From positions 5,208,001 to 5,272,000 of the forward strand of contig NC_059538.1 of the NCBI RefSeq assembly GCF_905220415.1: 64,000 bases of DNA. The letters are read 5' to 3'. Shown one piece after another: positions 19,683 through 33,903 of the stretch (the first letter of the stretch is position 1; each line of letters begins with the position of its first letter). Source of the stretch: Colias croceus (Eukaryota; Arthropoda; Insecta; Lepidoptera; Pieridae). The notes below the pieces were generated by a model. It did not search any database. It was not told the origin of the DNA and saw only the letters and a program-made list of their open reading frames with translations. A program made the translations under genes and the position numbers.

Positions 19683-22197
19683 CTAATAGCTTTCGCTATA
19701 CATAGTGTATAGAAGAGTGAAGTACGAGTAAGATCTTGTCAAAATCTGTAAAAAAGCTCAAGTAATTCATTTTAGTATTCAGTTAGTATAATAAAGTAAA
19801 TTTGCCATTGAAAAAGGTCAAACGTATACAAGCGATATTTTATTTAAAACTTACCGCTGAATAAGTAACAAGGGAAATGTTAGTAAAATTCAAAGCAGTA
19901 AACGCAATTGGTTTTTGTGCTCTGGAATAGTAACATTTAATTAAATGGGAGCTATAAGCCACATCAGTAATAGTTCTGTATAATTATTGGTGGCGATGAT
20001 ATTAAAAAGTTAAAATACGTTTAAAGAAGGGGATAATGTTATTATTACCTCTGTATTAGAAAAGCTAAACTGCGTCTGCATCGAGGACTTAGTTTATACC
20101 ATTTGCTGTTGTATGCTGCTTCAGCCACATTTGCGTTCTAAAAAGGATTTAATGATGCATTGTATTCATTAATGCTATTAAAATTCCCGTATCGTCTGTT
20201 TAACCAGTTTCTTACCGCGTGTATAATATCTTCTCCATACCAACATATTACTCCTATTTGTATAAGAGATGCGCCGAGAAATAACTTGTTACTCATTCCC
20301 ATTAATGGTTCCAATAACTGTAAAAGTATTAAGTGATCATTAAAATAAATTGTATACTAGTTCATAGATTAGATATATATTTAGCACAGATACATACGAC
20401 AACAACAAAAACGACGCAGCAAATATTTACAGAGCTCAATAAAATGTTAATAAGATTAACGAGAGAAAATGCGTCCTCCAAGTCATTACAATACCTGAAA
20501 AATGCATGATCATTATTTAATTTACAAGTAACTATAAATATTTTATGTAACAAAAACAATAATTAAATTCGTATATTTTTATTGGTGGAATTTGAGATAG
20601 AGATGGGCTTTATTTTTTGATGACAAATAAGGGCGATAAAACCATAGAAATATACCATAAAAACAAGAACAAGATAAAAACCTTTTATGTATTAGAATAA
20701 TTATATAGAAAAACTCAACAAAAAGTATGAGTAAGATAGTTTTTGAAATCACCTGATTAATCTTTGATGCAGTTTAACACATTCTGTAATTTCTTGATAA
20801 TCTTCATCATCCCTTTTCTTATTTTCTCCCAACACTCTTAGGCGATTTTGCAGAAGTTTTAATAAAAGCACAATATGGCTTGCCATTCCAGAGAATAATA
20901 GATCGGAGCATATCATTACCCATACGCATGATTGACCTATAAACATATACATACCTATTAATTTTATCGAAATTTTAATCATCATCATCATCTGAGGCTC
21001 TACAGCCACGAGTGGACCTTGGCCGGGTCCAGTATTTTCAAAATTTTAATACATACTGTATATTTTCAATATTTACAATTATAAACTTACTTATTTAGTC
21101 TTTCTCTTAAATTATAATATGTACAACTTAGTTACCTTCCGAAAGGACAATTTTATTTAAATTCTTTTTTTAATTTTTGAGTGTTCTAGAATACTCACCT
21201 GAAAATATTTCAAAGATGTACACAATTACATGTATCCATGTTTGACTGTAAATATTGAAAGGATACCAAGATTTCCAAACCGTGCGGATTTTATAACTGT
21301 GCCCACGCAAATTGTTGTAAAGGTAGAGTCCTATTGGAGTTATAATGTAAAACCACACACCAGATACATTTAATCCAAAGAACCCTAAAAGAAAAGCTCA
21401 TCGTATGTCAATAATCATATTATTTCACGTTATATGGATTACGATGGATTAGTATTAATCATTAAGTAATAACTACACTAAATTGCGCATGTTTTCATTT
21501 TAAATAAGAATTGATAGAAAAGATAAATTATCAAATTAAAAAGTACTTACAGCTATGCATAAGCCGTAAAGCATTCAAACTTTTTTGCTTAATATTTTCA
21601 GCTTCTTTATCAATAGGCGGCACTGGCCAGATTGAGGTCAGGTCATCCAATAATTGTGCAAATACGTTTCTTTTAAAATTTAGAACAGCAAACTTAGATA
21701 TACCTTAACAAAGTAAGAAATTGATAATTGATGATTATTTTTCAATTTACTTCTTTCTTTTTTGAACTAAATTGTTCTATAAATCTTTTAAAGCTTATTA
21801 GGCACGCTAGCACGTTCGATAACAATCAATTTGATGAATACATTATTATATATATGATCAAATGTTTAATTTAAAGGCAATTTTTTTATTAATTCGTTAC
21901 GTATGATTATATCTTACTTAGTATACCATAGCCGACAGTATGTATCAGAGGAACGACATCTTCAACACGCGGAGAGTTCGCCGAGGTAACACAAAGAAAC
22001 GTTACTTCACTGAAAACGTGTATTCCTACCCCGAAAATAGTTGTCACGAACGTTAATCTCTGAAGAAATAATGAAGTTGGTGTTTTAGGTGTATTTAAAG
22101 AGAATCCAATAAGACGCATACAAAATGCGCTAAGTTTCAAAGATTCTTTTATTTCGCGCTTAGCTATTTCTTGATTCGATTCAATCATTTTTACCAA
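19683..22197 (-). CDS. Odorant receptor, tandem copy A
   Basis: This is a seven-transmembrane insect odorant receptor (7tm_6), expected to form a ligand-gated cation channel with Orco in olfactory neuron dendrites. Nine exons in transcription order: 22197-21918, 21703-21551, 21384-21199, 20936-20753, 20494-20398, 20317-20216, 20137-20049, 19921-19855 and 19745-19683. The phases join cleanly to 406 residues. Landmarks are SPRVEDVVPLIHTVGYG early, VSGVWFYIITPIGLYLY, SDLLFSGMASHIVLLLK mid-protein, CWYGEDIIHA, CRRSLAFLIQR, AQKPIAFTALNFTNISLVTY and the C-terminal ILTRSYSYFTLLYTMYSES. The exon-2 acceptor (TTGTTAAG) is weaker than the rest. It appears functional. The ligand is unknown. Confidence 0.93.
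20975..21050. repeat. Dispersed repeat fragment in intron 3 of receptor A
   Basis: ATCATCATCATCTGAGGCTC followed by CTACAGCCACGAGTGGACCTTGG is a familiar fragment of an abundant lepidopteran interspersed element. Only about 70 bp is present. Confidence 0.45.
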
Positions 22198-22556
22198 AGC
22201 AAAATTCTACAAGTCGATATGTGGTGTATATTTTGTTCAGCAGTTCAGTTTCATTGATATTAATTTTCCAGTTTTGCCTTTTATAGTTTTTAGCGCAAAA
22301 TTGTCGTAGAGTAAAAAGTTAAAGAATTATTAATTTATTTTTCTTGATTGATAGATTGGTGACACCTTCATTGCTAGAAAAGCTTCAGCAATTCTTTCTT
22401 TCCGCTTTCATTCATCATTTAAAAGTACAGGGTAGTACAATAAAACATAATATATTCCATTAAAACTTTATTATGCAATAAATACGTATAAGTTTACATA
22501 TTGAAAGTAGGTAGGTATGCAGACTTGTAGAGATGCTCTCTCTGGTCCAGTTTAGT
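22198..22556. other. Spacer between the two odorant receptor genes
   Basis: Only 359 bp separate the stop of receptor B from the start of receptor A, so the promoter of A must be short or overlap the 3' end of B. No TATA box stands out. Confidence 0.5.
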
Positions 22557-24758
22557 TCAATTTTCACTATAAAGTGTGTAAAGAAGAGCGAAGTAGGAGT
22601 AAGATCTTGTTAAAATCTGAAATTAAGCATAATTTCTTTAAGTACATATTTGCGTTTATCTAAACATTATGTGCATTAAAAAAGATTATAAATTTACCCC
22701 GGTATACGTAACCAACGAAATATTTGTGAAGTTCATAGCGGTGAATGAAATTGGTTTCTGGGCTCTGTAATTTAATATTATATTTAAGAAAGTAAATTCT
22801 AATTGTAATTATTATCGGCCAGAACTAGAGAAATAGTACCTTTGTAGGAGGAAATATAAAGCACGCCTGCATCGTGGACTCATGTTGTACCAGTCGCTGT
22901 CGTATGCTGCTGCAGCAATGTTTGCATTCTGGAATTTAATATTATTGTGTTAATTTAATTGCAATAGATATAATTTTTGTTAGCTTTTAATTATACGGTT
23001 TGAAGTTTGTTCAAAAAATATATATTCTTTCAATATTATGTTATTTAGGTACAAGCTTAATAACGATAGCGATCTAAAAATAACTATAAAATTAAAATTT
23101 ATGATTACATACAGCATGAATAATGTCCTGCCCATACCAGCATAGTATGCCTATTTGGATTAACGCTGAACCAAGAAACAGCTTATTGCTTATTGCCACC
23201 ATAGGTTCTAAGAGCTAAAACAAGGAACGAAGTACAAATATTAAAAAATAAATTATCTTGCAAGGAGAAGTTAACGTTTTTAAGGCTAGAAATACTTACG
23301 ACGATAACAAAAACAACGCAGCATATGTTCACTGAGCTTAGTACAATGTTCACTAAATTTGCAAAGGAAAAAGCTTCTCCGATATCTTTACAATATCTGA
23401 AATAATTAACGTTGTATTCAGTCACCATAATGTTAAAAAAAAATTTACTTAACTTATTTTACCTGATGAGGCGTTGATGAAGTTTTATGCAATTGATAAT
23501 ATTATGATAACATTCATCTTCTGTCTTATCAGAGACTGAAAGAGATTTCAGTTGTCCTTGAAGAATACGAAGAAGAAGAACAATATGACTTGCCATACCA
23601 GAGAATAGTAAATCTGTGCAAATCATAACCCACACACAAGTTTGTCCTAAAATACGTGCCACAAAATATTAATGTAAGTGGTTTCAATACATGTTTAGAA
23701 TTTCAATAATAGGACAGCCTTCAAGATAAATATGTAACACCTACACATGTAATGGCCCAGGTTAATGGCTTTTTATCTCTATCAATACATTTTGTAACAA
23801 TGTATGCTGGCATACATGGATACTTACCAGCTATTATTTCAAAAATATACACAAATACGTGAGCAACAGGTTGTGTCTTATCGAACGGGTACCATGATGC
23901 CCAAATAAAACCCAAACGAGCATGATCACCGCGAGCAATTTGATATAAATAAATACCCATTGGGGTCAAATTATAAAACCATACTCCAGATATATTTACT
24001 GCGAAGTACCCTGTAATATTATTAAAATATTTTTAAAAATTTATGTTAAAATGATTGCCACTGTATGAAAATTTGCGATAGGAATCAGAGACAACTGTGC
24101 ATCGTTGCTTTCCGACTGTTGTTGCATACTTACATACGGTGGTAGGTACAGCTTTTATATGATCAGTTCTTTTTGTTTCACATCAGGGTGTTTGAGTCAG
24201 CTGGTAAATTGTTATTACTTAACTGAATAGATAATACTTACAGCGATGAACAAGTCGTAGTGCTTTCAGGCTCTGATTTTTTATACTATAAGCTTCGTCA
24301 TCTAAAGGAGCCACTGGCCATATGACAGTGAGTTCACCCAAAAGTTGTTTGAAAACTCTTTTTTTGTACCATAACACAAAAACCTTTGATACACCTGTAA
24401 AAAAAAGATCAATTTAATCAAAGATAAATCGTTTGTGAAAATAGGTGTAATTTTTAAAATATATTGTGTAGTCATAAGACGATAACTCACTCAATATCCC
24501 ATAACCTAATGTATGGAATAAAGGAACAACATCCTCAACACGAGGCGAATTTGCAAAAGTTACCACGATAAATGCAATCTCACTAAATCCATGGCTACAA
24601 ATAACAAGAATAGAAGCGAGAAACCATAATTTCTGAAGAAGACGTGCGATTCTGTGTTTTGGTTCATCAAATGAGAAGCCAATATAACGCATGCAGAAAA
24701 AACTAAGATTCAACGATCTGTCAATTTCCTGCTTAGCTTTTTCTTGCGATATTTCCAT
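22557..24758 (-). CDS. Odorant receptor, tandem copy B
   Basis: This is a paralogue of receptor A with the same nine-exon structure and phases. Exons: 24758-24491, 24394-24242, 24010-23828, 23646-23463, 23396-23300, 23214-23113, 22928-22840, 22764-22698 and 22616-22557. The product is 400 residues. Exons 2, 4, 5, 6, 7 and 8 have exactly the same lengths as in A. Shared landmarks are SPRVEDVVPLFHTLGYG, VSGVWFYNLTPMGIYLY-type text, TDLLFSGMASHIVLLLR, CWYGQDIIHA, CRRALYFLLQR and a C-terminal ILTRSYSYFALLYTLYSEN. The second extracellular-side loops and the N-terminus differ most. The gene is intact. It should act with Orco like other tuning receptors (family knowledge). The ligand cannot be inferred. 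Confidence 0.93.
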
Positions 24759-27700
24759 AATTGACTTCGAGAAATACCCTAATAGTATGAAACAGTATAA
24801 GCTTTAAAGACTTCTATCGTAAATGGTTTTGAGTTTTGATCATACAATATAAGAGTATTTAAAATTACATTAAATTTTATCAAGTAAGTACCTGTTAAAA
24901 CAAATTTCTAACAAATTGTACAAAGTACTCTATCATCAAACAGTAAAGTGGTAAAAGTAGGTGTATCTCGAGAATGCCTAATGGCTAAAGTTTAGTATGC
25001 AAATGACTAGGAGTGATTGACTGGACTCCGCCTCTATATTATGAGTTTATTTAACCTACACTACTAAATGAGGGTACAAGTATAGACACTCTACAAATTA
25101 AGTTGTATTGCTCATTACAAATACTCATGACTCTATTTCAGAATAAAAAACTCGTATACACGGCTACTTAAATCCATTTAACAGCCTGTAAGATGTGGTT
25201 AACCACGAGGTTAATTCATTAAATATTTGTCACTTTATTGAACCATTCGGGTTAAAGACTTATATACCTACGCATTAAAGTTATTTAAGAATTTCCCGCT
25301 AGTAATCACGGTGTTTCGGCAAATTTAGCACGCAATCCGCGGTCCGTGGTAAGCTTTACAGTTGCCACCGTTACGCGACGATTAAGCGGCATGCGCTTTT
25401 CTTATTTGTACCACCTAGTACTTATCACGTGTCATCTGAATTATAATATCAGAAAGTTATCACAATTTTGCTTTATTTTATTTCCAATATTGAATGCCAG
25501 TCAATGATTTATCTTGACATGGTTTTAATTAAACACTGCGGTACAATAATCTATTGAAAACGTTCAGTTGAAATCAATTAATGAAATGTATAAAAGATAT
25601 AAAGCATAGATATTAGATACGTGTTTCAATTACATCTTTTTTTCTAACCGCACCGATTGTAATTAAACTATTTATTCGTTACAATTAGTACGTCAAAAGT
25701 CGGTTAAGTGTATCAGATGTGCAAGTCAATGCAAAACAAAATTAATAATAATCGATCTCTCCAAGTAAAAGTGCTGTCTGTGTATTACCACTGTTTGGGC
25801 TCTCGACCCAGATCGAAGCAAGAACGCAATTCGAGCAAAACTATTCAACGCAAAATAAAAGCTGTGAAAATGATGTGAAATGGATAGGCGCTTCGAGGTT
25901 TCAAGATTGAATCATGATTTATTATTGTGCTGAACAAATACTAATGGTACAATTTTTCATAAATAATAGGGAATATTTCTGAATGTAAAGGAATTTCTCA
26001 CATTTGTGTTATACGTCATAATTTACAGTATGGATATTATGTATTATCATACCGTTTACTTTATCAATTGAATTCACAGAGTTATCATTAGGTAGAGCAA
26101 AGGTATCTCACGGTGATTAATTAAGTTGCATAAATAGCGATCGGCAGCGATTGCTGAGAATGTACTACGAGCTTATATTTATTGATATTTTTCGATTTAA
26201 ACTATTAACCTACATAACGATTTCAATTGGATGCAAATATATCTAAAGGCTGTGAAATTAATAATTAATTATTTAAGTCTTTTTCAAGAATTTATTTCCT
26301 ACATAATAATAAGTATTTATCTTTAACATAATAACCCATATTATTTGAAGACGAGAGATAAATGTATCATTAAAAAGCAATTTATAACTTTCTTTAATCA
26401 TGCAGATGTGCAAATAAAAAATCCACGTATGTCTATCGTCTCTTTTTTAAGTTAAACGTTAGATTAATCAAAAGTAATTGCAAGTTCTAATTCTTGACTT
26501 TCTAGGCGTTATAAGAATCATGCCAAAGTGCATTTAAAGGAAAGCAATATCATTCGCTCATATTAGCTAATATCTATTTTTTAATTAAAAAATATATGTT
26601 ATTTCAAGAAGAAGACGTATAATCTTTTTATTTATAGATACTCTTTTATATTATCATCAAACAATTTGTAGCATTTGCTGAGGAAATTGATATTGAATTG
26701 TTTTACTCGTTCTTCAGTAACACTGTGGTATCATTATTTCCATTTCGTTATTGTTTTATTTTGGCCTCCGGAGATGTACTGACACTCATTACCTTTGTTG
26801 TAACAACTACTTGTTCTTTTATTTCCTACATTAAGCCGAGAGTGAATTAGTTGTCTGAATGTTAATCATTTAAATGTAATTGAATCTTGGTTAAATAGAA
26901 TAAATAGAAATTATTGAGTACATAGCAATTTTTAGTTTCGTCTCAGTGACACTGCGAATTATATGAATCGACATATTAACTTTCACTGCTGTATCAACGT
27001 GCTCTTGGCCTTAAATCGTCTTTCGGAAACCGCAGGAAGTGAGATTAAAAACGCACTCGGAGCAACTTTTCATCACGTTTCATATTGTTTTTTTTTGTTT
27101 TTTAATTAAAGAATATAATATTTCATTTAATTTTAAGTAACAAGGCGTGTAAAATGTTAGTATATTCTATAAGTTACTACTTATAACTTTATAAGAAGCC
27201 TACATCGCGCTTAATGTTATTGTCAGTAAGTAGTTAAAAAAGAGACTTAGTAGCAGGAAATCTCAGGAAATACTGATAGTGTTTACCATTTTTTATAGCA
27301 TTTATGTGCAATTTTTAAAAAGTTTAGATCGTGACAGCACGATCGATTTTTTCTGCCTTTGCGTCGTTTTAAGAATAAGTAAAATGAAAATTCACTATAA
27401 TAGATTTGTCATTGCAATAGTATTTATTCACGTCGTGTGATAAAAGGTTAAAAAAAAACTACAACAATATCAATGACAATATTTGATAGAAAGAAAGAAA
27501 CATTTATTTGAAGGGAAAGCCCAAAACACACTAACAAAACAAAAATTTCATATAATTTCTATCAAGTAAGGGACATAAATGACGTTTATATCTAATAATA
27601 ATTATTATTTTAAAAATTAAGTATGCTAGAGTACTGCACTTCTAATAATAATTAAAAATAAGAGTCCTCGTAAGATGTGACTTTTTCCAGAATGGCATTT

Positions 27701-29639
27701 TGTCCAAAACTGGTGTGTTCGTTGGACTAAAATTTTTTATAGCATTATCCCATATAAAAAGGGGTCTATGAATCCAACTTTTTTTCTAATTGGAGGCATC
27801 GAACCCACATACTCTAGCTCATGATAGGATCGCTATTTGCCATTCTCTGCACTAATTGGACGGTTATATTCTTATAGGATTCCAATAGCATTAAAGACGT
27901 TTTCATCGATGGATGATGACTCAAAAATAATGCAATTATTCGAACAAGATATCGACTGTTAAATATAATTTTGCTGCAGCGACTACTTAATCATCTCAGA
28001 CTATTAGTATATGTATTTAGTTTTGAATATCTTCCTAAACGAGTTACAAAAGCTGCATGGATTTTTATAAAGTTATAAATTGATTAAATTAATATAATAA
28101 ATATTAAATTGTTGTTAGATGATAGTCGGTCTTAAGTTCTTATAGAGGTTTACTCATAACTCTCATGTTTTTGTCTTAGACCTCTCTCAAGCTCTACAGT
28201 AAGTAAATAAATTGAAATGTTGTTTCAAACAAAAATAATTAGAAAACAACAAATACCATAAGACTATTTTCAAATAAATATTATGAACTTACTTACTTAT
28301 ATTTTTTTTTTCAAAACATTTTTTCGTTATGCAAATTTATTTACTGTAAATCCTTTTTAGAAATTTGATTCGATTGAATTTAGAATCATAAAAAGTGACC
28401 CACGCGTGTAAAGTTCCTTTAGAGCATCACAAAATAAAGGCATATATGTGTATAACGACATAAAAAATCCCACGTATTCTTTTCTATTGCGGTAAAAATA
28501 TTCTAAATATATTTTGATCAATCTGCTCTTTCCATTTTTTTTGACGAAGATCTGTGCACTGAAAAATTATATTTATTGAAGGTGTTCGAAGACATTCCCA
28601 TATCAATCTGAAATAATCTGCACGACATATGAAGGTGTCTTTTTCTTTAAAACTCATTCATCACATGTTCATCTCCCTACTTAGCCCTAAATGATAATCT
28701 TATGTAAATTACATGTTTCTCTCGATATAAGATGTATGTAAATACTTGACTAGAATTCATAAACATGGACTATAGGGCTGTCTTGTCAAGAGTAATAACT
28801 TAATTAACTCTGCACCTTTTTTATTGATTGATGATTTATTATTTGCATATAAGCATATAATTATGTTACATTATTTTATTAATAATGTAAAGATTAAATG
28901 TCTTTACAAAATTTACACTGTACGTATTTTTTCGCAATTACTTAAATAATTGTTATCTGTTCGATTATTTGCAGTTTAACATAAAATAGAACTTTTGCAT
29001 TTTTTTGGTAATATTAAATTACTCTTCTCTTCCTTTTTCTGGTTCGTTGATATAAAAATCATAATAACAACAACTAAAATGAACACAATATTTTAGAGAC
29101 ATAAGAATTGAAAGTATCATGCAACTTTTCTGAGATTTTCTAGGATTCTTATGTAGAGATTTCGTGTGTAGAGTTTGGACACAAAGTTTTTTTCAGGAAT
29201 GGGAATTGCAAAGCTAATATGTTAAACTGTAATAAATAATTCAAATGTAAGTTATCTATTTTTCATGATTCATTTGTAATGTAGAACATATATAGATAGA
29301 TTTTAAGGAATGCTAATATAATATAAGAACTAGACAGCCTTAGTTCCACAAAACTCTATGCCAGTCCCAAAAGTTTAGTTCAAACCATATACATATCTGG
29401 TGATGGTAAAGTCTGACTCTTATCCTTAACAACGAATTGGTAAGCGTTAAAGTCACTTCAGAGAAATAAACCCTGAATCTATTAAGATTTTTTTTTCATA
29501 AGTTGATTTATGTTTTAATTATCAGATTACTAAGCACATTTAAAAAGGAACTAAGTCCAGAAAGACTATTCACTAATGTTCACACTCCGTAGGGTGTCTT
29601 TGAAACTTATAGTTTCATTTGCGTCAACGGAAAAGGGTT
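24759..29639. other. 4.9-kb intergenic region
   Basis: There is no convincing exon or element boundary. A short non-LTR-tail-like string (GAAAGAAAGAAACATTTATT) occurs at about 27487. A GC-richer patch at about 25320-25395 is unexplained. The rest is AT-rich. Confidence 0.4.
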
Positions 29640-29655
29640 GGCAGAGAGGGCACTG
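29640..29655 (+). promoter_or_regulatory. CTCF-like 16-mer upstream of the ZP-gene promoter
   Basis: GGCAGAGAGGGCACTG occurs here, about 97 bp before the TATA box, and once more at 34569. Its AGAGGGCACTG core differs from the fly CTCF consensus AGRGGGCGCTR at one position. The binding assignment is inference. Confidence 0.35.
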
Positions 29656-29736
29656 CGTCTGAGTGCTAGGGACGATATTTGTGTGGCTCAAGCGCCGATA
29701 GGAGTCCGTTATTCGGCGTCAGGTTACGGTCACGTC

Positions 29737-29770
29737 TATATAAGACGGCGGCGTCTTCTTCACCATTTCA
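29737..29770 (+). promoter_or_regulatory. TATA promoter of the PAN/ZP gene
   Basis: TATATAAG at 29737-29744 lies in a GC-rich island in otherwise AT-rich sequence. Initiator-like TTCATTC puts a start at about 29770, 33 bases downstream. The assignment rests on position, composition and the donor that follows. Confidence 0.65.
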
Positions 29771-29973
29771 TTCCGTTTGAGACGCTTAGGCTGCGTGCCC
29801 CCGTGTCTGCGCGCGCCCGTCTCTGTAGTGCCGAACTTTCAAGCTCTCTCATCTCTTACATTCGGTCTTTAAGCTCGGTTTCTAGTGCTCGCTTCTAGTA
29901 TCGCTGGGACACTGTTCAGTTACGTGTAATTATCTAAAATCATTCGAGGTGCTTCTTGGTGCAGCAATTATAG
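29770..29973 (+). other. Untranslated first exon of the PAN/ZP gene
   Basis: The GC-rich sequence downstream of the TATA box ends in ATTATAG/GTATGG, a good donor. The first coding exon (acceptor at 46408) starts 14 bases before its ATG, which fits a leader split over a 16.4-kb intron. The open frame crossing this exon begins with TTG and is a by-product of its composition. A transcript would be needed to prove the join. Confidence 0.55.
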
Positions 29974-32900
29974 GTATGGCAAAAGCTTATTTTTATTTGT
30001 ATTAATTAAAGGAACAAAAGAAATTAAAATTGTTTGCAAAATAGCAATTTATGGGATATACTATCATTCCAATTTTAATTTAGCTTTATATACATTTTTT
30101 TTTCAACTAACTACAATAAATAACTTTAAATGTTAGAAAAACATATACCAGATTGATGCCTAATAAATTCATGCAAAAATTGGATATACCTAATTAAAAA
30201 TAATAACAAAGATAAGCTGTTCAAATTTTTACGTCAGGAAGTCTATGAACCTAATACAGTCTAAGCGTAATTAGATACGTAACTTAAAGGAAGGTGAAGA
30301 AGCGGTTAATCTACTTTTTTGATAGAAATACGTTGCCTGGTACCTAGGAGACCTTCTATTACGCGAATGGGGTTTTTCATAAACTTTATAGGTCTAGTCA
30401 TCTGCTGCAATTTAATAAGATAATAAAATCCTCAAGACTGTTATTTCTAGTTATAATTTTAATGACTAGACAATATAATCCTGGATAACTAATGTTTTGC
30501 AAAAGTGGGCGGAGAAGAGAATGATATTCTAACAATACAATTTACATATTTGGATTGTATCATACATAGTTACAGTAAAAGTTCAGGCTAGGTCAGAACT
30601 ATTCAATAAAGTGTAGGGCAAAGCAACTATTCGCACGATTGACCGTGTCTTTGTTGAGGTCTGGAGCGTACAAAGTGGTGCGCATTATTGGTACGAAGAT
30701 GGTAAAATGATTACCGTCATTACCAGCGAATTACTGAGACGTTCCGTCCTTTACACCATTATATGCACTTGCGTGAGGTATTCCGCTCCGATTGATGATA
30801 AGCTGCTTTTTTGTTTCAAGTAATCATAGAAAATGGACCTGAAATTACTTCTGTAACACTCGCGGAAAAGTAAGAGCGGAAAAAGTAATTTTCCCAAGGT
30901 TCACTACATATAGTGAGGCCCTTTTCGATTATTATATGTATCCTAAATTGATTTTGACAGAAAATTATTGTATATCAAAGTTCATAAAGATGATATCGAT
31001 AAAAAATAACAACTACTGAAAAGTTAAGTTTACCTCAGAGATTATAGTAATTGTACTCGTTGTTTAAATCTTGTAAAAGAGTTGTACAAGAGAACAACAT
31101 AATGTTTTGTTTCTTTATTGGAATATGAAAGGATCTTGTTAGTGTGCATTCTAGTAAAGGCGAGTTATACCAATAATTATGTCGTTAAAATGTTATTTAA
31201 GGTAATGAGTATAAAAAAATCAAAATAGTAATTGGAGTTTAAGTCTTCTAAAGCGAGCGAGTCTAATTCTGGTTTGAAACTTGTTTGAGTGTGCTTATGC
31301 AGGATACTTATTTAATTTTTAATTGTCTGATGTAAGTGCCTTGAATAATAAATATTTTAATGTTCTATTTATGAGTTTGTTTAAAACATGTATTATGACA
31401 AAAATATTGTACATATTAATATTTAAAAAAAAATATTTACAACTGCAAAAATAGGTATAACATTCAGATATTCAAATAAGTAACCATTATAAAATCATTA
31501 CTCGAATCAAACTAATGATGTCCATCGTTGGAAACCTGTGGGTTGTTACGAGGAGCTAATTCAAACATAAACAAAAACTGAGGCAATCATTGGCCTGAAC
31601 AAATATGTGGTATATAGTGAGGTTCATGTAAAAAACATTACTATGATCATTATGATATGTGGGCGCATAACTTGTTGCTTTTTTGCGTCAAGTGCACGCG
31701 GCCTTGACCGCGAGCGCGCCGCCCAAATCATTCAATGCTCCACTTAGACATGTGTGTATTAAGTCATTATGAATAGACATACTCTATTTGGAGTATTTAT
31801 GAATGAATTATTATAAAGCACGAATAATTTAACTGTCTTTTGATACGTTGCTTAGTTCCGATAGTAGTAAGTTCTCGATGGTTGACGATATTATTTGTAA
31901 CGTGATTAAAATTTTAAACTAGTGAATCAACTAATATAAATAATATTAAAGGAAATGGTCTAGAGTTCGATGTTATTTAAACCGCATACTATAATTCTTT
32001 ACAAATGCAGTGAGTCATATTGCAGGAACTGAATATATTAATAAATATATAAAAAGAAAGCTATTGATCTACAATTTAGACAAGCGTGAACTTGAATTAT
32101 GTGAAAACATTGTTGAAATTCCTTAAATGATTTACGTTGAGGACAAAATGTGTGTCGGTGCAAGTACACTTTCACGTTTATTCATAACTTTAGTAGGTCG
32201 CGACGTAAAGATGTGGCCAGATTTGTCCGTGCTTTGAACGTAAGATGGACTATTATGAGTCTCTAAGCTTCCACTGCTAATTTTAAAATGTTAATTTTCT
32301 TTTCTAATTAAAATACTTAAAAACTGAAATGTTATAGGCGAAAGATATGATTAGTGATGTTCTTCATTTCTATGTCCTTTTTAAAGGACTATGTGACTGC
32401 ATTTGTGGGGCAATCATGGCCGGTGGCATGTTTGATGGGTAAAATCGTAATAAGTATCTAATCTAGGGTTCTATGCTATATAAAAATAAAATTATCATAA
32501 TAGGAAGCCAAGAAATAAGAAGAGTGATAAAGTTTCTGGATGGAAAATATTATACTATAAATAATATTATGATTATAGGATAATCACAAGAAAGTAAAGA
32601 TAATAAAGTAGAGGTAATTCTTTATTTTTATTGTATCAAAGTTACTCTATTTTATTATCTTTATTAGTGCACATAAAAATTCCTTATTCTCTAATGATAC
32701 ATATATTTAAAAATCGTGTTTCTTAATCTTGATCAAAACTGTAAGTGAAAGTGTGTTTTTTGTCAATCTTTAAACCGTTAAGATTTTGACTAAGCTGGTA
32801 AAAAGATAAGATATTCATTGTCCGCCTTTTGATTTGCCTTTCCCTTTTCCTACTTCAGTTATCCTCTTTTTTGCGTCTGTCGGTTGCGTTTGGCACCGTT

Positions 32901-33903
32901 TTTACCTTCCCTTACTTCGATACGCTCCGTCGTGCTTTCATTAAATTTTATTTTTCTTGTAATAACACTGTCTTAGTTCCAATACCTGAGAGTATTTAGT
33001 TCATTAAAGTGCAACAATTATTTTATAGCTATAATAGTAGATATTATGTTAATATTTTTTATAAAAGAATTAGTAATTTAAAGCATGCTTCGTTATGATT
33101 AAATAATAAATGAATTGCCATCTCATTATTGACCATTAACATAAACGTGTAAAGTTTAGATGCTTTTACGATAATTAACCATAGCATAAACTCATAATTT
33201 AAATGAAAATTATGATTTACATATTGATAAAACGTGTGTTAATTTATGCATCGCATGGTTGCGACTTTAAATTGGTCAAGATTAATTAATTAAATTTGTT
33301 CGTATCATATTATATAGGATTTAAATTTTAAATGTAGGCTCAACACCATTAAAATCTTATAATTCATACGTACTTCAAGAATTCAGAAAATTTTTGAACG
33401 ATAGATAATCTTTATTCTTAATACAAGAAAAATCAATCTCAATTATTAATTTTCAAACCATATTCGTGATTGTATTTCACGCCTGTTACGTTTCATTTGA
33501 TAAGCACGCAAGGCGCCACTCCGATTTATTTTCCATTTCGCATGTCATACGACTAACATGGACCACTCTATCTTTGAAATATCGTTTTCATGATATTATA
33601 ACAATATGTTGTTTGTTAAAGAACAACATTTTCTTCACACTTTATGAATTATGTAAATATCAAGAACGAAATTTACTTCGTACCCAGAATACTTTAGGGC
33701 AGGTAAATGTGTAATATTAGAAATCAGGTTTTAAAAAGTGCGTTGACTTTGAATGTTGTGTAGAAAAAAACATCCAACCTTTTAAACTGTATGGCTTGTT
33801 TGATGTTTTTTTTTTACCAAAACAAATGGAGTCATGATTAAGTAAAAGATAAAATTTAAATAGTCCTTTAGGATTACTTAAAATAATTGATTCCTTCATC
33901 CAT

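Noticed and set aside
29638..29898. 86-codon GC-rich frame across the ZP-gene promoter
   Set aside because: It begins with TTG, overlaps the TATA box and leader exon, and reads as Arg/Ser-rich composition. It is a by-product of GC content.
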